From the NCBI GenBank assembly GCA_937998865.1, contig CALLBR010000005.1, forward strand, positions 1-64,000: a stretch of 64,000 nt of DNA, read 5' to 3'. Shown here in pieces: positions 16,135 through 25,057 of the stretch. The notes under the pieces are model-generated. The model searched no databases, was not told where the DNA came from, and saw only the letters and a list, made by a program, of their open reading frames with translations. The stretch is from an uncultured bacterium (GTDB taxonomy: Bacteria; Nitrospirota; Thermodesulfovibrionia; Thermodesulfovibrionales; Thermodesulfovibrionaceae). The position numbers and the translations under genes were made by a program. The stretch's first letter is position 1; the number at the start of each line of letters is the position of its first letter.

Positions 16135-17517
16135 ATGGAAAAATTCTATGCTATGGTTCCTGAGATAACTCTTACATTTTTTTTCATACTTTACTTTTTT
16201 GAGGGATTACTGTTAAAGAACAGAAAACTTAATGGTATTACTGTCATCATTATTTCAATCCTTACAGCTTTAACTTTATTTTCATTCCAAGGAAAGGCTT
16301 TCAATGGCATGTTTGTTGCTGATAATTTTAGTCAGAGCCTTAAGCTGGTTTTTCTAATAAATTTAACCTTTTCCATTCTTATCTCCCTAAAGTATGAAAA
16401 AATTAAAGATGAACTATTTTACGAGTATTCTCTTTTGATGATACTTAGCACCCTTGCCATGATGCTTATTGTGTCGTCAAAGGATTTAATTCCTCTTTTT
16501 TTAGCAGTAGAATTAATGTCACTTTGTCTCTACCTACTGGCAGGTTTTGGGATTAAAGACCTTTTTTCAAATGAGGCATCAATGAAATATTATATTCTGG
16601 GAAGTTTTGCCTCTGCCATTTTTCTTTTTGGAATAGCAGGCTTCTACGGACTTTTTGGTACTACAGATTTCCATGGAATTTCACAAATTCTTAAAAATCA
16701 AAAAGATATTACAATTTATCATTTCATGGGCACCTTTGCCATTTTATCTGCTCTTTCCTTCAAAGCTGCCTGCGCGCCCTTTCATCAATGGTCTCCAGAT
16801 GTTTATGAGGGAGCACCAACTACAGTTACTGCTTTTATGTCCGTGGGTCCTAAGGCAGCAGCCTTAGCTGCTATAGGAAGATTCATCTTTGAAGCCTTGA
16901 TTTCAAAACCTGAACTTTGGCTACTCCCTATTTCCACAATAGCTCTTCTTACAATGGCCTTAGGAAACATACTTGCTCTAAGACAAAACAATATAAAAAG
17001 ACTTCTTGCCTACTCATCTATAGCTCATGCAGGCTATGTAATGCTTGCCGTTTTAGCAGGATCTCCAGAAGGTATGTCCTCTTTAGTGTTTTATATGATT
17101 GTTTATGCTTTCATGAACTTGGGTGCTTTTTCTGTAATTTTGGCGAATCCACAAGGAGAAAAAATTGAAGGTTATAATGGTCTGTATAGTGTAAATCCTA
17201 TAATAGCTTTATGTATGTTATGTTTTATGTTTTCTTTAGCAGGAATACCTCCCTTTGGTGGTTTCATAGCTAAGTTTTTAGTTTTTAAATCAGCAATTCA
17301 AGCAGGACATTTGTTGATTGCAGTTTTTGGAATTTTATTTTCTATCTTGTCAGCCTACTATTATCTTAGAATAGTTATGAAAATGTTTTTTGTCTCAAAA
17401 GAATATATGGAAACGGAGGCATTTGGTGTTCCTTCAAACTTAAAATTAGTCATTTTATTGAATGCAGGCTTTGTCATTTTATTTGGTCTAATTCCCGATT
17501 TTATTTTCGCTATGTGA
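16135..17517 (+). CDS. nuoN: NADH-quinone oxidoreductase subunit N
   Basis: 460 residues. NuoN features: LFLAVELMSLCLYLLAGF with the helix-5 glutamate, KAACAPFHQWSPDVYEGAPT, and NIKRLLAYSSIAHAGYVML. Last gene of the operon, followed 35 nt later by an intrinsic terminator. Proton channel nearest NuoK. Confidence 0.96.
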   Translation: MEKFYAMVPEITLTFFFILYFFEGLLLKNRKLNGITVIIISILTALTLFSFQGKAFNGMFVADNFSQSLKLVFLINLTFSILISLKYEKIKDELFYEYSLLMILSTLAMMLIVSSKDLIPLFLAVELMSLCLYLLAGFGIKDLFSNEASMKYYILGSFASAIFLFGIAGFYGLFGTTDFHGISQILKNQKDITIYHFMGTFAILSALSFKAACAPFHQWSPDVYEGAPTTVTAFMSVGPKAAALAAIGRFIFEALISKPELWLLPISTIALLTMALGNILALRQNNIKRLLAYSSIAHAGYVMLAVLAGSPEGMSSLVFYMIVYAFMNLGAFSVILANPQGEKIEGYNGLYSVNPIIALCMLCFMFSLAGIPPFGGFIAKFLVFKSAIQAGHLLIAVFGILFSILSAYYYLRIVMKMFFVSKEYMETEAFGVPSNLKLVILLNAGFVILFGLIPDFIFAM

Positions 17518-17552
17518 GCTTAGGCTCTCATCCCACCCCCACCCTCCTTTGG

Positions 17553-17590
17553 TAAGGGCTTGGATATTATTATCCAGGCCCTTATTTTTT
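17553..17590 (+). terminator. Intrinsic terminator of the nuo operon
   Basis: TAAGGGCTTGGATA and TATCCAGGCCCTTA form a 14-bp stem with one wobble and a 4-nt loop, followed by TTTTTT. It works on the + strand only; the T run overlaps the last bases of the convergent regulator gene. Confidence 0.93.
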
Positions 17591-18929
17591 ACTCCTCTTC
17601 TGAGTAAGGAAGCAATCCATGATGTTTCATTTTTGTTCGAAGTTGTTTACGGGAAATGCCCAATATTTCTGCTGCTTTTGTTTGATTCCATCCCGTTTTA
17701 TTTAATGCTCTTAAAATTAATGACTTTTCTACTTCGTGAAGATTCAATGTATTTTCTTTGATTATATTCCAACCACTTTTCTCTTGAATTCTTCTTGGAA
17801 GATGTTTCATGGAAACTAAACCTGAAGGTGACAAAACGATAGCTCTCTCTATTACATTTGCCAACTCTCTAATATTACCAGGCCAATCGTAATTCATGAG
17901 GGCTTCCATTACTTCTGGCTCCAGTTGTGGAATTGGTTTATTATTCTCCTTTGAGAATTTGCTCACAAAATGATTTACTAAAAGAGGTATATCTTCTTTT
18001 CTTTCTCTTAAAGGTGGAAGGTTTATTCTGACAACATTAAGCCTCCAGTAAAGATCTTCCCTAAATGAACCTTCTTGAATTGCTTTCTCAAGATTCCTAT
18101 TTGTAGCTGAGATTACTCTTACATCTATTTTTACTCTCTGAAGGCTACCAATTCTTTGGAGTTCCTTTTCTTGAAGGAATCTCAGAAGTTTTTTCTGAAG
18201 TGCCATAGGTAATTCTCCAATTTCATCTAAAAAGACAGTGCCTCCATTTGCCATTTCAAGAAGTCCAATTTTTTTGTCTACCGCTCCTGTGAAAGCTCCT
18301 TTTTCATGTCCAAAAAGCTCACTTTCTAGAAGATTTTCAGGAATAGTGGTGCAATCAACAATTACAAAAGGATTTGATTTTCTGTGAGAATTTTTATGGA
18401 TAGCTTTTGCCACAAGCTCTTTTCCTGTTCCAGACTCACCTGTTATAAGGACATTTGCGTTGCTCTCCGATACCATTTGCATTATGTAGAAAATTTCTTG
18501 CATGGTTTTACTTTTTCCAATTATTTCAGGGAAGGGATTTTCTATGCTCTCTATTTCTTTAATTCCCTTAGATTTTTCAATTGCCTCTTTTATTACATTT
18601 ATAAGAAGAGCAGTATCTACAGGTTTTACTAAAAAATGATAAGCTCCAAGTTTCATTGACTCTACTGCTTTTTCAATGGTTCCAAAGGCAGTTATCATTA
18701 TGGTAGGAATTGTAATTTCATTGAATTTTAGCCATCTTAATAAATCTATTCCATCCATTCCTGGCAATTTATAATCAAGGAGGAGGCACTCAATTTCATT
18801 AGCTTTAAGAATCTCTATGCCTTCTTCTGCAGTAGTGGCAGTGAAAATTTTATAGCCTTCCTTCTTAAGAATTGCTGAGATTGCCTTTAAAGCACTAATT
18901 TCATCATCTATGTATAATATATTTGCCAC
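17589..18929 (-). CDS. NtrC-family sigma-54-dependent response regulator
   Basis: 446 residues: receiver domain (about 1-120, phospho-acceptor in LLLDYKLPGMDG, Lys in FLVKPVD), AAA+ domain (Walker A GESGTGKE, sigma-54 contact loop GAFTGA, Walker B GGTVFLDEIGE), and a Fis-type HTH (about 400-440, NQTKAAEILGISRKQL). All features for RpoN activation are intact. Its cognate kinase is encoded 8 nt upstream, in the same operon. Targets are unknown; the -24/-12 promoter at 1287 is a candidate only because both lie in this window. Confidence 0.95.
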   Translation of the reverse strand: MANILYIDDEISALKAISAILKKEGYKIFTATTAEEGIEILKANEIECLLLDYKLPGMDGIDLLRWLKFNEITIPTIMITAFGTIEKAVESMKLGAYHFLVKPVDTALLINVIKEAIEKSKGIKEIESIENPFPEIIGKSKTMQEIFYIMQMVSESNANVLITGESGTGKELVAKAIHKNSHRKSNPFVIVDCTTIPENLLESELFGHEKGAFTGAVDKKIGLLEMANGGTVFLDEIGELPMALQKKLLRFLQEKELQRIGSLQRVKIDVRVISATNRNLEKAIQEGSFREDLYWRLNVVRINLPPLRERKEDIPLLVNHFVSKFSKENNKPIPQLEPEVMEALMNYDWPGNIRELANVIERAIVLSPSGLVSMKHLPRRIQEKSGWNIIKENTLNLHEVEKSLILRALNKTGWNQTKAAEILGISRKQLRTKMKHHGLLPYSEEE

Positions 18930-18937
18930 TTTTGTCT

Positions 18938-20533
18938 CTACTTAAGCGGTAATTCTATCATAAAATTTGTACCTTCTTTTTGTTTACTGATTACTTTTAT
19001 GGAACCTTCATGATCCTTGATTATTCTCTCAACACAAGCAAGTCCAAGTCCTGAACCAGTAGTTTTTGTTGTAAAAAAAGGTTCAAATATTTTATCTAAA
19101 AGTTCTTCTGGTATACCAGTACCTGTGTCTTTTATAACTATTCTTATTTTGTTATTAAGTTTTTCGGTCTTTATCTCAATAAGGTCTCCGCTTTTCGTTG
19201 CATCAATGGCATTTACTAGTAGGTTGAGTATTGCTTGTTTAATTTGATGGTGATCAAAATAAAATTCAGGTATAGAGTTTTCAAATTCTGTTTTCAATAT
19301 TTTATTCTCTTCCACTATCTCCGTCTCTACAAGTTTTATCACCTCTATTATTGTCTCATTAATATTACCTTTTTCATATTTAATGGGCACAGGTCTTGCA
19401 TAGGATAAAAAGCTTGTAATAAGTTCGTTTAGTCTTTCTGTCTCTTTATCAATAATCGATAAAAATTCTCTGAGTACTTCTCCCTGAAAATTAGATTTTA
19501 TATAAGCTGTTGATGCTTTGATAGCATTTAGAGGATTTTTTATTTCATGGGCAACAGTCATGGCCATCTCTGCCATAGCAGAGGATTTTTCCAGTTTTAA
19601 TTTCTCCTTAGTGGCTTTGTCAAGCTCTTGAAGAGAGTGTTTAAGTTTTATTATCATTTCATTGAAGGTTTCAATTAGATATCCTATTTCATCTCCACAG
19701 GAGATTTTATATACATAACAGTCATGACAGTCTATGATATAAGACATTTTGCAATTTTCCTTTGCTTCTTTGATAATCCAGCATCTTTCCTTGCCAAAGG
19801 CGGGGCAGTCCTTTTTTTCACATTTTAGAATATCTTTACAAAGTACAGTGTTTGGATTTTCACATATTTCAAGTTTGTCTGTACCTATGTTAGCTATTTT
19901 ATTTTTCAATTTTTTCAAGGGGTTTAGGAGTGTTTTTGATAACATGAAAGACAAAAAGATTGTCAAAATGAAGGAAAAAGAACTAATAATATATATATAG
20001 TTTTTAAGTGCCTTTGTAACTTCATCTATATGATGATTTATCTTATTCTCTGAAACTCCTGCTCTTAAGATTCCGAAATAGGTATCACCAGCTCTAATTG
20101 GTAAATTAATATGTAGAATTCCTTCTTTATCTGTTTTTTGCCATTTAATAAAATCTATGTCAATTTTTTTACCAAGATATTTTTTATCACTGTGTCCTAC
20201 AATTCTTCCCCTTTGATCAGCTATCATGACATATTCTATCCCCGGATTATTCATGGTAAGAGCTAATTTTTCATCTATTGCCAAAGGATCAAAAAAAACT
20301 AAATTATCTATTACATCTTTTGATAGATTTTCTAATTGTAAAAGCACGTTGGTATTTATTTGCTCCTTCAAGGATTTTTTCTGATAGTTAATTATTAAAA
20401 AATTAATCAATAAAACTATAATCAAAAAGATAATCAAAAAGGAAAAGAATATTTTCCAGCTTATGCTTAGTCTAACAATATTTTTCAGAGATTTTTTAAT
20501 AACTGAGTTTTTGAAGTGTTGACAAATCTTCAT
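18938..20533 (-). CDS. Membrane sensor histidine kinase with cysteine-rich insert
   Basis: 531 residues. TM1 is about 27-48, then a periplasmic sensor of about 125 residues, TM2 about 180-200, a HAMP-like linker starting LLNPLKKLKNKI, the HisKA domain (VAHEIKNPLNAIKAS, His329) and the ATPase domain (DTGTGIPEELLDKIFEPF, GSGLGLACV). Between the two HAMP helices lie nine cysteines in residues 224-279 (LCKDILKCEKKDCPAFGKERCW and following), suggesting a bound metal or Fe-S cluster on the cytoplasmic side. The start lies 38 nt inside the 3' end of the PhnD-like gene. The periplasmic binding lipoprotein encoded upstream is a likely partner. Confidence 0.92.
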   Translation of the reverse strand: MKICQHFKNSVIKKSLKNIVRLSISWKIFFSFLIIFLIIVLLINFLIINYQKKSLKEQINTNVLLQLENLSKDVIDNLVFFDPLAIDEKLALTMNNPGIEYVMIADQRGRIVGHSDKKYLGKKIDIDFIKWQKTDKEGILHINLPIRAGDTYFGILRAGVSENKINHHIDEVTKALKNYIYIISSFSFILTIFLSFMLSKTLLNPLKKLKNKIANIGTDKLEICENPNTVLCKDILKCEKKDCPAFGKERCWIIKEAKENCKMSYIIDCHDCYVYKISCGDEIGYLIETFNEMIIKLKHSLQELDKATKEKLKLEKSSAMAEMAMTVAHEIKNPLNAIKASTAYIKSNFQGEVLREFLSIIDKETERLNELITSFLSYARPVPIKYEKGNINETIIEVIKLVETEIVEENKILKTEFENSIPEFYFDHHQIKQAILNLLVNAIDATKSGDLIEIKTEKLNNKIRIVIKDTGTGIPEELLDKIFEPFFTTKTTGSGLGLACVERIIKDHEGSIKVISKQKEGTNFMIELPLK

Positions 20534-22148
20534 CTTTTGCTTCTTTAAAACCTTTAACTTTTGCTTTCTTTAATATTTTTTCATCATTGATATCAATTAT
20601 CAATTTTTTAACTTTCTCTGTTAGAGCATTATTTCTGTTGTTCACAACGGCAAAGGGCCAATTTGGGAGGTATTCACCATAATCGAGAATTTTTATTTTG
20701 GATATATCTACTTCATTTGCCCAGACACTAAGGGCAGCTTCTCTTACAAATCCTGCCTCAGCTTCTCCTTTGTATACTCCTATGATTACTTTTTCTTGTC
20801 TCTTTGCATCAATTAATTTGAAATCTTTATTTAGATTAAAACCCTTCTTTTCAAGATATATTTTTTGAGATAGATAGCCACCTGCTGAGGTAGGAGAGAC
20901 TATCATTATTTTTTTACCTTTCAAATCTTCAATCTTATTGATATTGCTATCTTTTCTTGTAATTATAATGCCACGGAATTTTTCTCCTCCGCAAATTCCC
21001 TCTTCAGTAGTGCAGTCTTCCCCTATTGTTATAGCAAGGGGTTTTATGGGATATTTTTTGGATATTATTGAGTAAACATAAGGATTTTGATAAGAAAAAT
21101 CCACTTTTCCTTCACTTGCTAACTTTATAAACTCTTCAAAATTTTTAGGAATTACCAATTTGAATTCATATCCAGTGTTTTCAGAAAGGTATCGCATAAG
21201 GGGTTCATATCTTTTGTATATAGTGAGAGGGCTATAAAGAGGAAGTATGGCAACCTTAAGTGTTTTTGGTCCATATTGAATGTAATCAACTCCCTTAATG
21301 TTTTTTATTATGATTCTAATATAGTCAAAATCTCTGTCTTCAGCAATTAGAAATTTTTCTATTCCTAAGGCTTTACGTACTGTGTCCTCTGCTGATGCTT
21401 GGATTATAGCATCCTTTACTTTATCAATTTCTTCATTTGATAGCCCCTTCACATAAGATATTAAAAATCTCGGAGTGGGTTCAGAATATCTTATTATTTT
21501 CAGTCCATACTTTAAATATTTATTTGCCACTACTTCGCTCATAGCACCTATGTCATAGTCGCCTATCATTATAGATAGAGCTATTTTTTGTTCCTTTCCT
21601 AAAATTCCTACTGATTTGAAATCTTTTAATGATATATCAACATCTCTTAACATGGAAAGAGGAATAAGATAGCTAAAGGATGACTTTTCATCACCAAGAG
21701 CAATTCTTTTACCCAGAGAGTCAAATATTTTTTCAATTTTACTTTCCTCTTTGGTAACAAAAACACTTCTTGTCTCAGCTATTCCTCCTTCAGGTTTAAT
21801 TAGAGGAAATATTTTATTTTTCATATGCCACTTAAGTTCACAATAAATCGCTGGATCTATGAATAGTAAATGGATTCTGTTTTCCTGTATTTTATTCTCT
21901 AAATCAGCATAATCCTTAGCTATCTCTATGTGAACAGATCTCTGAAGTTTTTGAGAAAGGAAATTTTTTAAAGGATATAGTTTTTCATATATAGTTCTTG
22001 GAGACTCTTCAGGTAATACGCCAATAACAAGGGGAGATCCACTAATATAGTCTTCCCTCTGTATTTGATACTTTTGCTCTTCAGAACTTTTACTACAAGA
22101 TAAGATAAATATAAACAAAAATAATGCTAAAATTCTAATGAATCTCAT
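20496..22148 (-). CDS. Lipoprotein with two PhnD-like periplasmic binding domains
   Basis: 550 residues. A lipoprotein signal ends at FILSC. Two homologous PhnD-type substrate-binding domains follow: the first starts at SPLVIGVLPEESPRTIYEKLYPLK (about 38-275) and the second at LKVAILPLYSPLTIYKRYEPLMRYL (about 293-530). PhnD-type proteins bind phosphonate, phosphite or other oxyanions for ABC transport, but no transporter genes are nearby. The gene is instead coupled to a histidine kinase and NtrC regulator, so I infer a sensory receptor. Ligand unknown. Confidence 0.88.
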   Translation of the reverse strand: MRFIRILALFLFIFILSCSKSSEEQKYQIQREDYISGSPLVIGVLPEESPRTIYEKLYPLKNFLSQKLQRSVHIEIAKDYADLENKIQENRIHLLFIDPAIYCELKWHMKNKIFPLIKPEGGIAETRSVFVTKEESKIEKIFDSLGKRIALGDEKSSFSYLIPLSMLRDVDISLKDFKSVGILGKEQKIALSIMIGDYDIGAMSEVVANKYLKYGLKIIRYSEPTPRFLISYVKGLSNEEIDKVKDAIIQASAEDTVRKALGIEKFLIAEDRDFDYIRIIIKNIKGVDYIQYGPKTLKVAILPLYSPLTIYKRYEPLMRYLSENTGYEFKLVIPKNFEEFIKLASEGKVDFSYQNPYVYSIISKKYPIKPLAITIGEDCTTEEGICGGEKFRGIIITRKDSNINKIEDLKGKKIMIVSPTSAGGYLSQKIYLEKKGFNLNKDFKLIDAKRQEKVIIGVYKGEAEAGFVREAALSVWANEVDISKIKILDYGEYLPNWPFAVVNNRNNALTEKVKKLIIDINDEKILKKAKVKGFKEAKDEDLSTLQKLSY

Positions 22149-22764
22149 GATAAAAGGGATTTGTCATTATCTCTATCCTAAGCTGAGTTTTTGGGCCATG
22201 ACCAGGTAAAATAATGGTCTCAGGAGGAAGAGAAGATAATTTTTTTAAAGAATTAAGAAGTTGTTCCATACTACCTCCCATAAGATCTGTTCTTCCTACA
22301 GAGCCTGCAAAGAGGGTATCACCTGTAAAAAGGTAATTGTCAATATAAATACAAATACTTCCTAAGGAATGACCTGGAGTATGAATAAATTTAATCTCTT
22401 TATCAATTAAATTCATTGTCATTTCATTTTCTAGTAAAATTTCAGGTTCTGGTTGAGAATCTATCCTAATGCCAAAAAATTGAGAAGCGATTTGGGGCGC
22501 ATTCCTGTACATTTCAAGATCACTTTGATGAAGAATAACTTTTGCTCTACTTTCTTCTTTTAATTCCTTTACAGCACCAATATGATCAAAATGACCATGC
22601 GTACAAATGATGTATTGAAGGGATAAACCCTCTTCTCTTATGAAATCAAGAATAAGTTCTGGTTCATCACCAGGATCAATTACTAAGGCTTTTTTTGTTT
22701 TTTCATCATATAGGACATAACAATTTACACCAAGGGCTCCTACTTCAAATCTCTTAATTTTCAT
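22135..22764 (-). CDS. MBL-fold metallohydrolase (glyoxalase II-like)
   Basis: 209 residues of the metallo-beta-lactamase fold. Metal ligands are in THGHFDHIGAV (HxHxDH), HTPGHSLGS, FTGDTLF and the final LPGHGP. The protein is short compared with true hydroxyacylglutathione hydrolase and lacks its C-terminal helical domain, as in the YcbL-type group. It probably hydrolyses a thioester or similar substrate; the substrate is not predictable. Start overlaps murJ's stop, end overlaps the PhnD-like gene. Confidence 0.9.
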   Translation of the reverse strand: MKIKRFEVGALGVNCYVLYDEKTKKALVIDPGDEPELILDFIREEGLSLQYIICTHGHFDHIGAVKELKEESRAKVILHQSDLEMYRNAPQIASQFFGIRIDSQPEPEILLENEMTMNLIDKEIKFIHTPGHSLGSICIYIDNYLFTGDTLFAGSVGRTDLMGGSMEQLLNSLKKLSSLPPETIILPGHGPKTQLRIEIMTNPFYHEIH

Positions 22765-24317
22765 TTCCTGCTCCTTAACTTTTTTAAAATATAACCAAGT
22801 TCTTCATGTTTAAGCAAATAACAGATAAGAACATAAAGAAAAACAGCAATAAAAATTGCAAAGCCAAGCCATATAAATTTTATTAACATTTTTTCGCTCT
22901 TTAGCCAAAGAGAAGAATTTATATCACAAAATCCTTTTGCTACAGCAACACTTATCAAGGATGCTATTGTGCTTTTTAAGAAAGAGGGGAAAATATTATT
23001 GAAAGAGATTTCTTTGACTGATTTTTTAATAAGGATTGCAAGCATTGAAAACTGAACAGTTGCTGCTAAGGAGTAGGCAAGGGCTAATCCATTATGTTTC
23101 ATTGTATTCATGAGAAGAATTGAGAGGAAAATATTTATAAACATTCCTACAGCTGCACAAAATACGGGAATTTTAGTATTCTGTAGAGAATAAAAAGTGG
23201 CTGTTATTGTCCTTGAGCCAACTGTTCCGAGGATTCCAAAACTGTAAAAAAATAGCGCTTGAGCAGTATTTAATGTAGCATTTACATCAAACATTCCTCT
23301 TTGAAATAAGGTGTTCACAATGGGTTCTTTAAGGAAAATTAGACCCATTGTAGAGGGAATAGTCAGGAAAAAGAGAAATTTTAGGGAAAAGGAAAAATCC
23401 TTGGCAAGTTGATACTTGTTTCCTTCAGCTACATGTTCAGACAGAGTAGGTAAAACTGCCATACCCACTGCTACGCCAAAAACTCCGATGGGAAGTTGAA
23501 TTAATCTCATGGAATAATATAAGTAAGTTATACTTCCCTCAGGTAGAAAGCTTGCTATTATAGTGCTCACGAATATATTTATCTGATTTACAGCCATGGC
23601 AAGACTCGTAGGGATAATTAGAAGCACTATTTTTTTTAAAGCAGGATGGATGCCCGAAAATCCAAAAGAAAACCCATTTTTATAAAAATGGGGAACCTGT
23701 ACTATCCATTGAAGTAATCCTCCTATTGTCACTCCCACAGCTACTGAGACAATAGGATTAAAAAACATATTGCTAAATCCTACAACCAACAAAATTATGG
23801 CAAGGTTTAAAAAACAAGGAGCTAAAGCAGGGACAAAAAAAATACTATTTGTATTTAACGCGGCCATTGTAAGAGCAGCGAGGCTTATAAAAAACAAAAA
23901 GGGAAACATTATTCTTGTAAGTAGAACTGTTAAATGGAATTTTTCAAGATTTTCAGTAAATCCTGGTGCTATTAAAGTAACAATGTAAGGACTTAATAAT
24001 ATCCCAAGTAGTGTTATGGTTCCAACAATTAAGATGATAAAAGTGAATAGTGATCTCACAATTTTTTTTGTCTCTTCCTGTCCATATTTAACTTGAGCTT
24101 CTTTAAGAACTGGCACTACTGCTGACGACATAGAACCTTCGGCAAAAAGTTCTCTCAGTAGATTAGGAATTCGAAATGCTACAAAGAAGACATCACTTAG
24201 GCCTGTTGCTCCAAAGTATTTTGCCAGTATCATGTCTTTTATATAACCTAAGATTCTACTGAATGTAGTTGCTAAAGAAATAGCACCGGCAGCTCTAACA
24301 ATCTTTCCCTTCGCCAT
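22761..24317 (-). CDS. murJ: Lipid II flippase MurJ
   Basis: 518 residues with about 14 membrane helices. Starts with SLATTFSRILGYIKDMILAKYFGATGLSDVFFVAFRIPN, the standard MurJ/MviN N-terminus, with the RELFAEGSMSSAVVPVL segment after it. MurJ flips lipid II across the cytoplasmic membrane for peptidoglycan synthesis. It follows the TPR lipoprotein gene by 8 nt and overlaps the MBL gene. Essential function expected. Confidence 0.95.
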   Translation of the reverse strand: MAKGKIVRAAGAISLATTFSRILGYIKDMILAKYFGATGLSDVFFVAFRIPNLLRELFAEGSMSSAVVPVLKEAQVKYGQEETKKIVRSLFTFIILIVGTITLLGILLSPYIVTLIAPGFTENLEKFHLTVLLTRIMFPFLFFISLAALTMAALNTNSIFFVPALAPCFLNLAIILLVVGFSNMFFNPIVSVAVGVTIGGLLQWIVQVPHFYKNGFSFGFSGIHPALKKIVLLIIPTSLAMAVNQINIFVSTIIASFLPEGSITYLYYSMRLIQLPIGVFGVAVGMAVLPTLSEHVAEGNKYQLAKDFSFSLKFLFFLTIPSTMGLIFLKEPIVNTLFQRGMFDVNATLNTAQALFFYSFGILGTVGSRTITATFYSLQNTKIPVFCAAVGMFINIFLSILLMNTMKHNGLALAYSLAATVQFSMLAILIKKSVKEISFNNIFPSFLKSTIASLISVAVAKGFCDINSSLWLKSEKMLIKFIWLGFAIFIAVFLYVLICYLLKHEELGYILKKLRSRK

Positions 24318-24325
24318 TTTTATTT

Positions 24326-25057
24326 TTAGTATTTTAGAATTTCAAGGATATCTAGAATATCCTCTTTCGGGAAAGTTCCTTGACCAGATTTTAATGACAT
24401 GATTAAATCACTTCTGAATTTTTCTGTATCACCTTTGTAGGTTGAGTCAAATTTGAGAGAATTTCTTAAAATTCTGGATGCTTCTGAATAAAGTCCTAAT
24501 TTTTGATAACTAAGGGACATATATATATGTGCCTCTAAGAGCAAAATATTTCTTTTTATTGCCTTATCAAAGGAGTTTTTTGCTTCATCATATTTCCCAA
24601 GTCTGTAAAAGGATAAGCCTTGTCCAAAATAGGCTTTATCTTGAGTGACAAAGAGAGGATTACTTAAGGCATTACTGAAAGCTTTTATTGCTTCATTATG
24701 CATATGGAGATTCTGATAACAAATTCCAAGATTAAACCAAGCATCTCCGTCCTTTGAGTCAAGGGAGAGAGTTTTAAGGAAAAGCTCTTTTGCTACTTCA
24801 AATTCCTGAAATGCCATATGAACTAATGCCAATCCATGGAGAGCTTTTTTGTTTTGGGGATTGACCTGTAAAGCTTTATGAAACTCAGCATAGGCAAGTT
24901 GGTAATTTCTCTCTATGTAGTAAGCATAACCGATTTCTGTATGAAAATCAGATTCATTGGTTTGTCTAATTATTTCCTCAGAGGCACATGCTGTGAGAGT
25001 AATGATAAATATTAAGATCATGAATACCTTCATTCTCATTGACATATAGTATATCAT
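24326..25057 (-). CDS. TPR-repeat lipoprotein (PilF/BamD-like architecture)
   Basis: 243 residues. A lipoprotein signal ends in the lipobox LTAC, followed by about five TPR units, such as AYYIERNYQLAYAEFHKALQVNPQNKKAL and GDAWFNLGICYQNLHMHNEAIKAF. Predicted membrane lipoprotein acting as a protein-protein scaffold; no specific partner can be named. The start ATG overlaps mfd's TGA (ATGA). Later Met codons would give a shorter signal peptide. Confidence 0.85.
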   Translation of the reverse strand: MIYYMSMRMKVFMILIFIITLTACASEEIIRQTNESDFHTEIGYAYYIERNYQLAYAEFHKALQVNPQNKKALHGLALVHMAFQEFEVAKELFLKTLSLDSKDGDAWFNLGICYQNLHMHNEAIKAFSNALSNPLFVTQDKAYFGQGLSFYRLGKYDEAKNSFDKAIKRNILLLEAHIYMSLSYQKLGLYSEASRILRNSLKFDSTYKGDTEKFRSDLIMSLKSGQGTFPKEDILDILEILKY

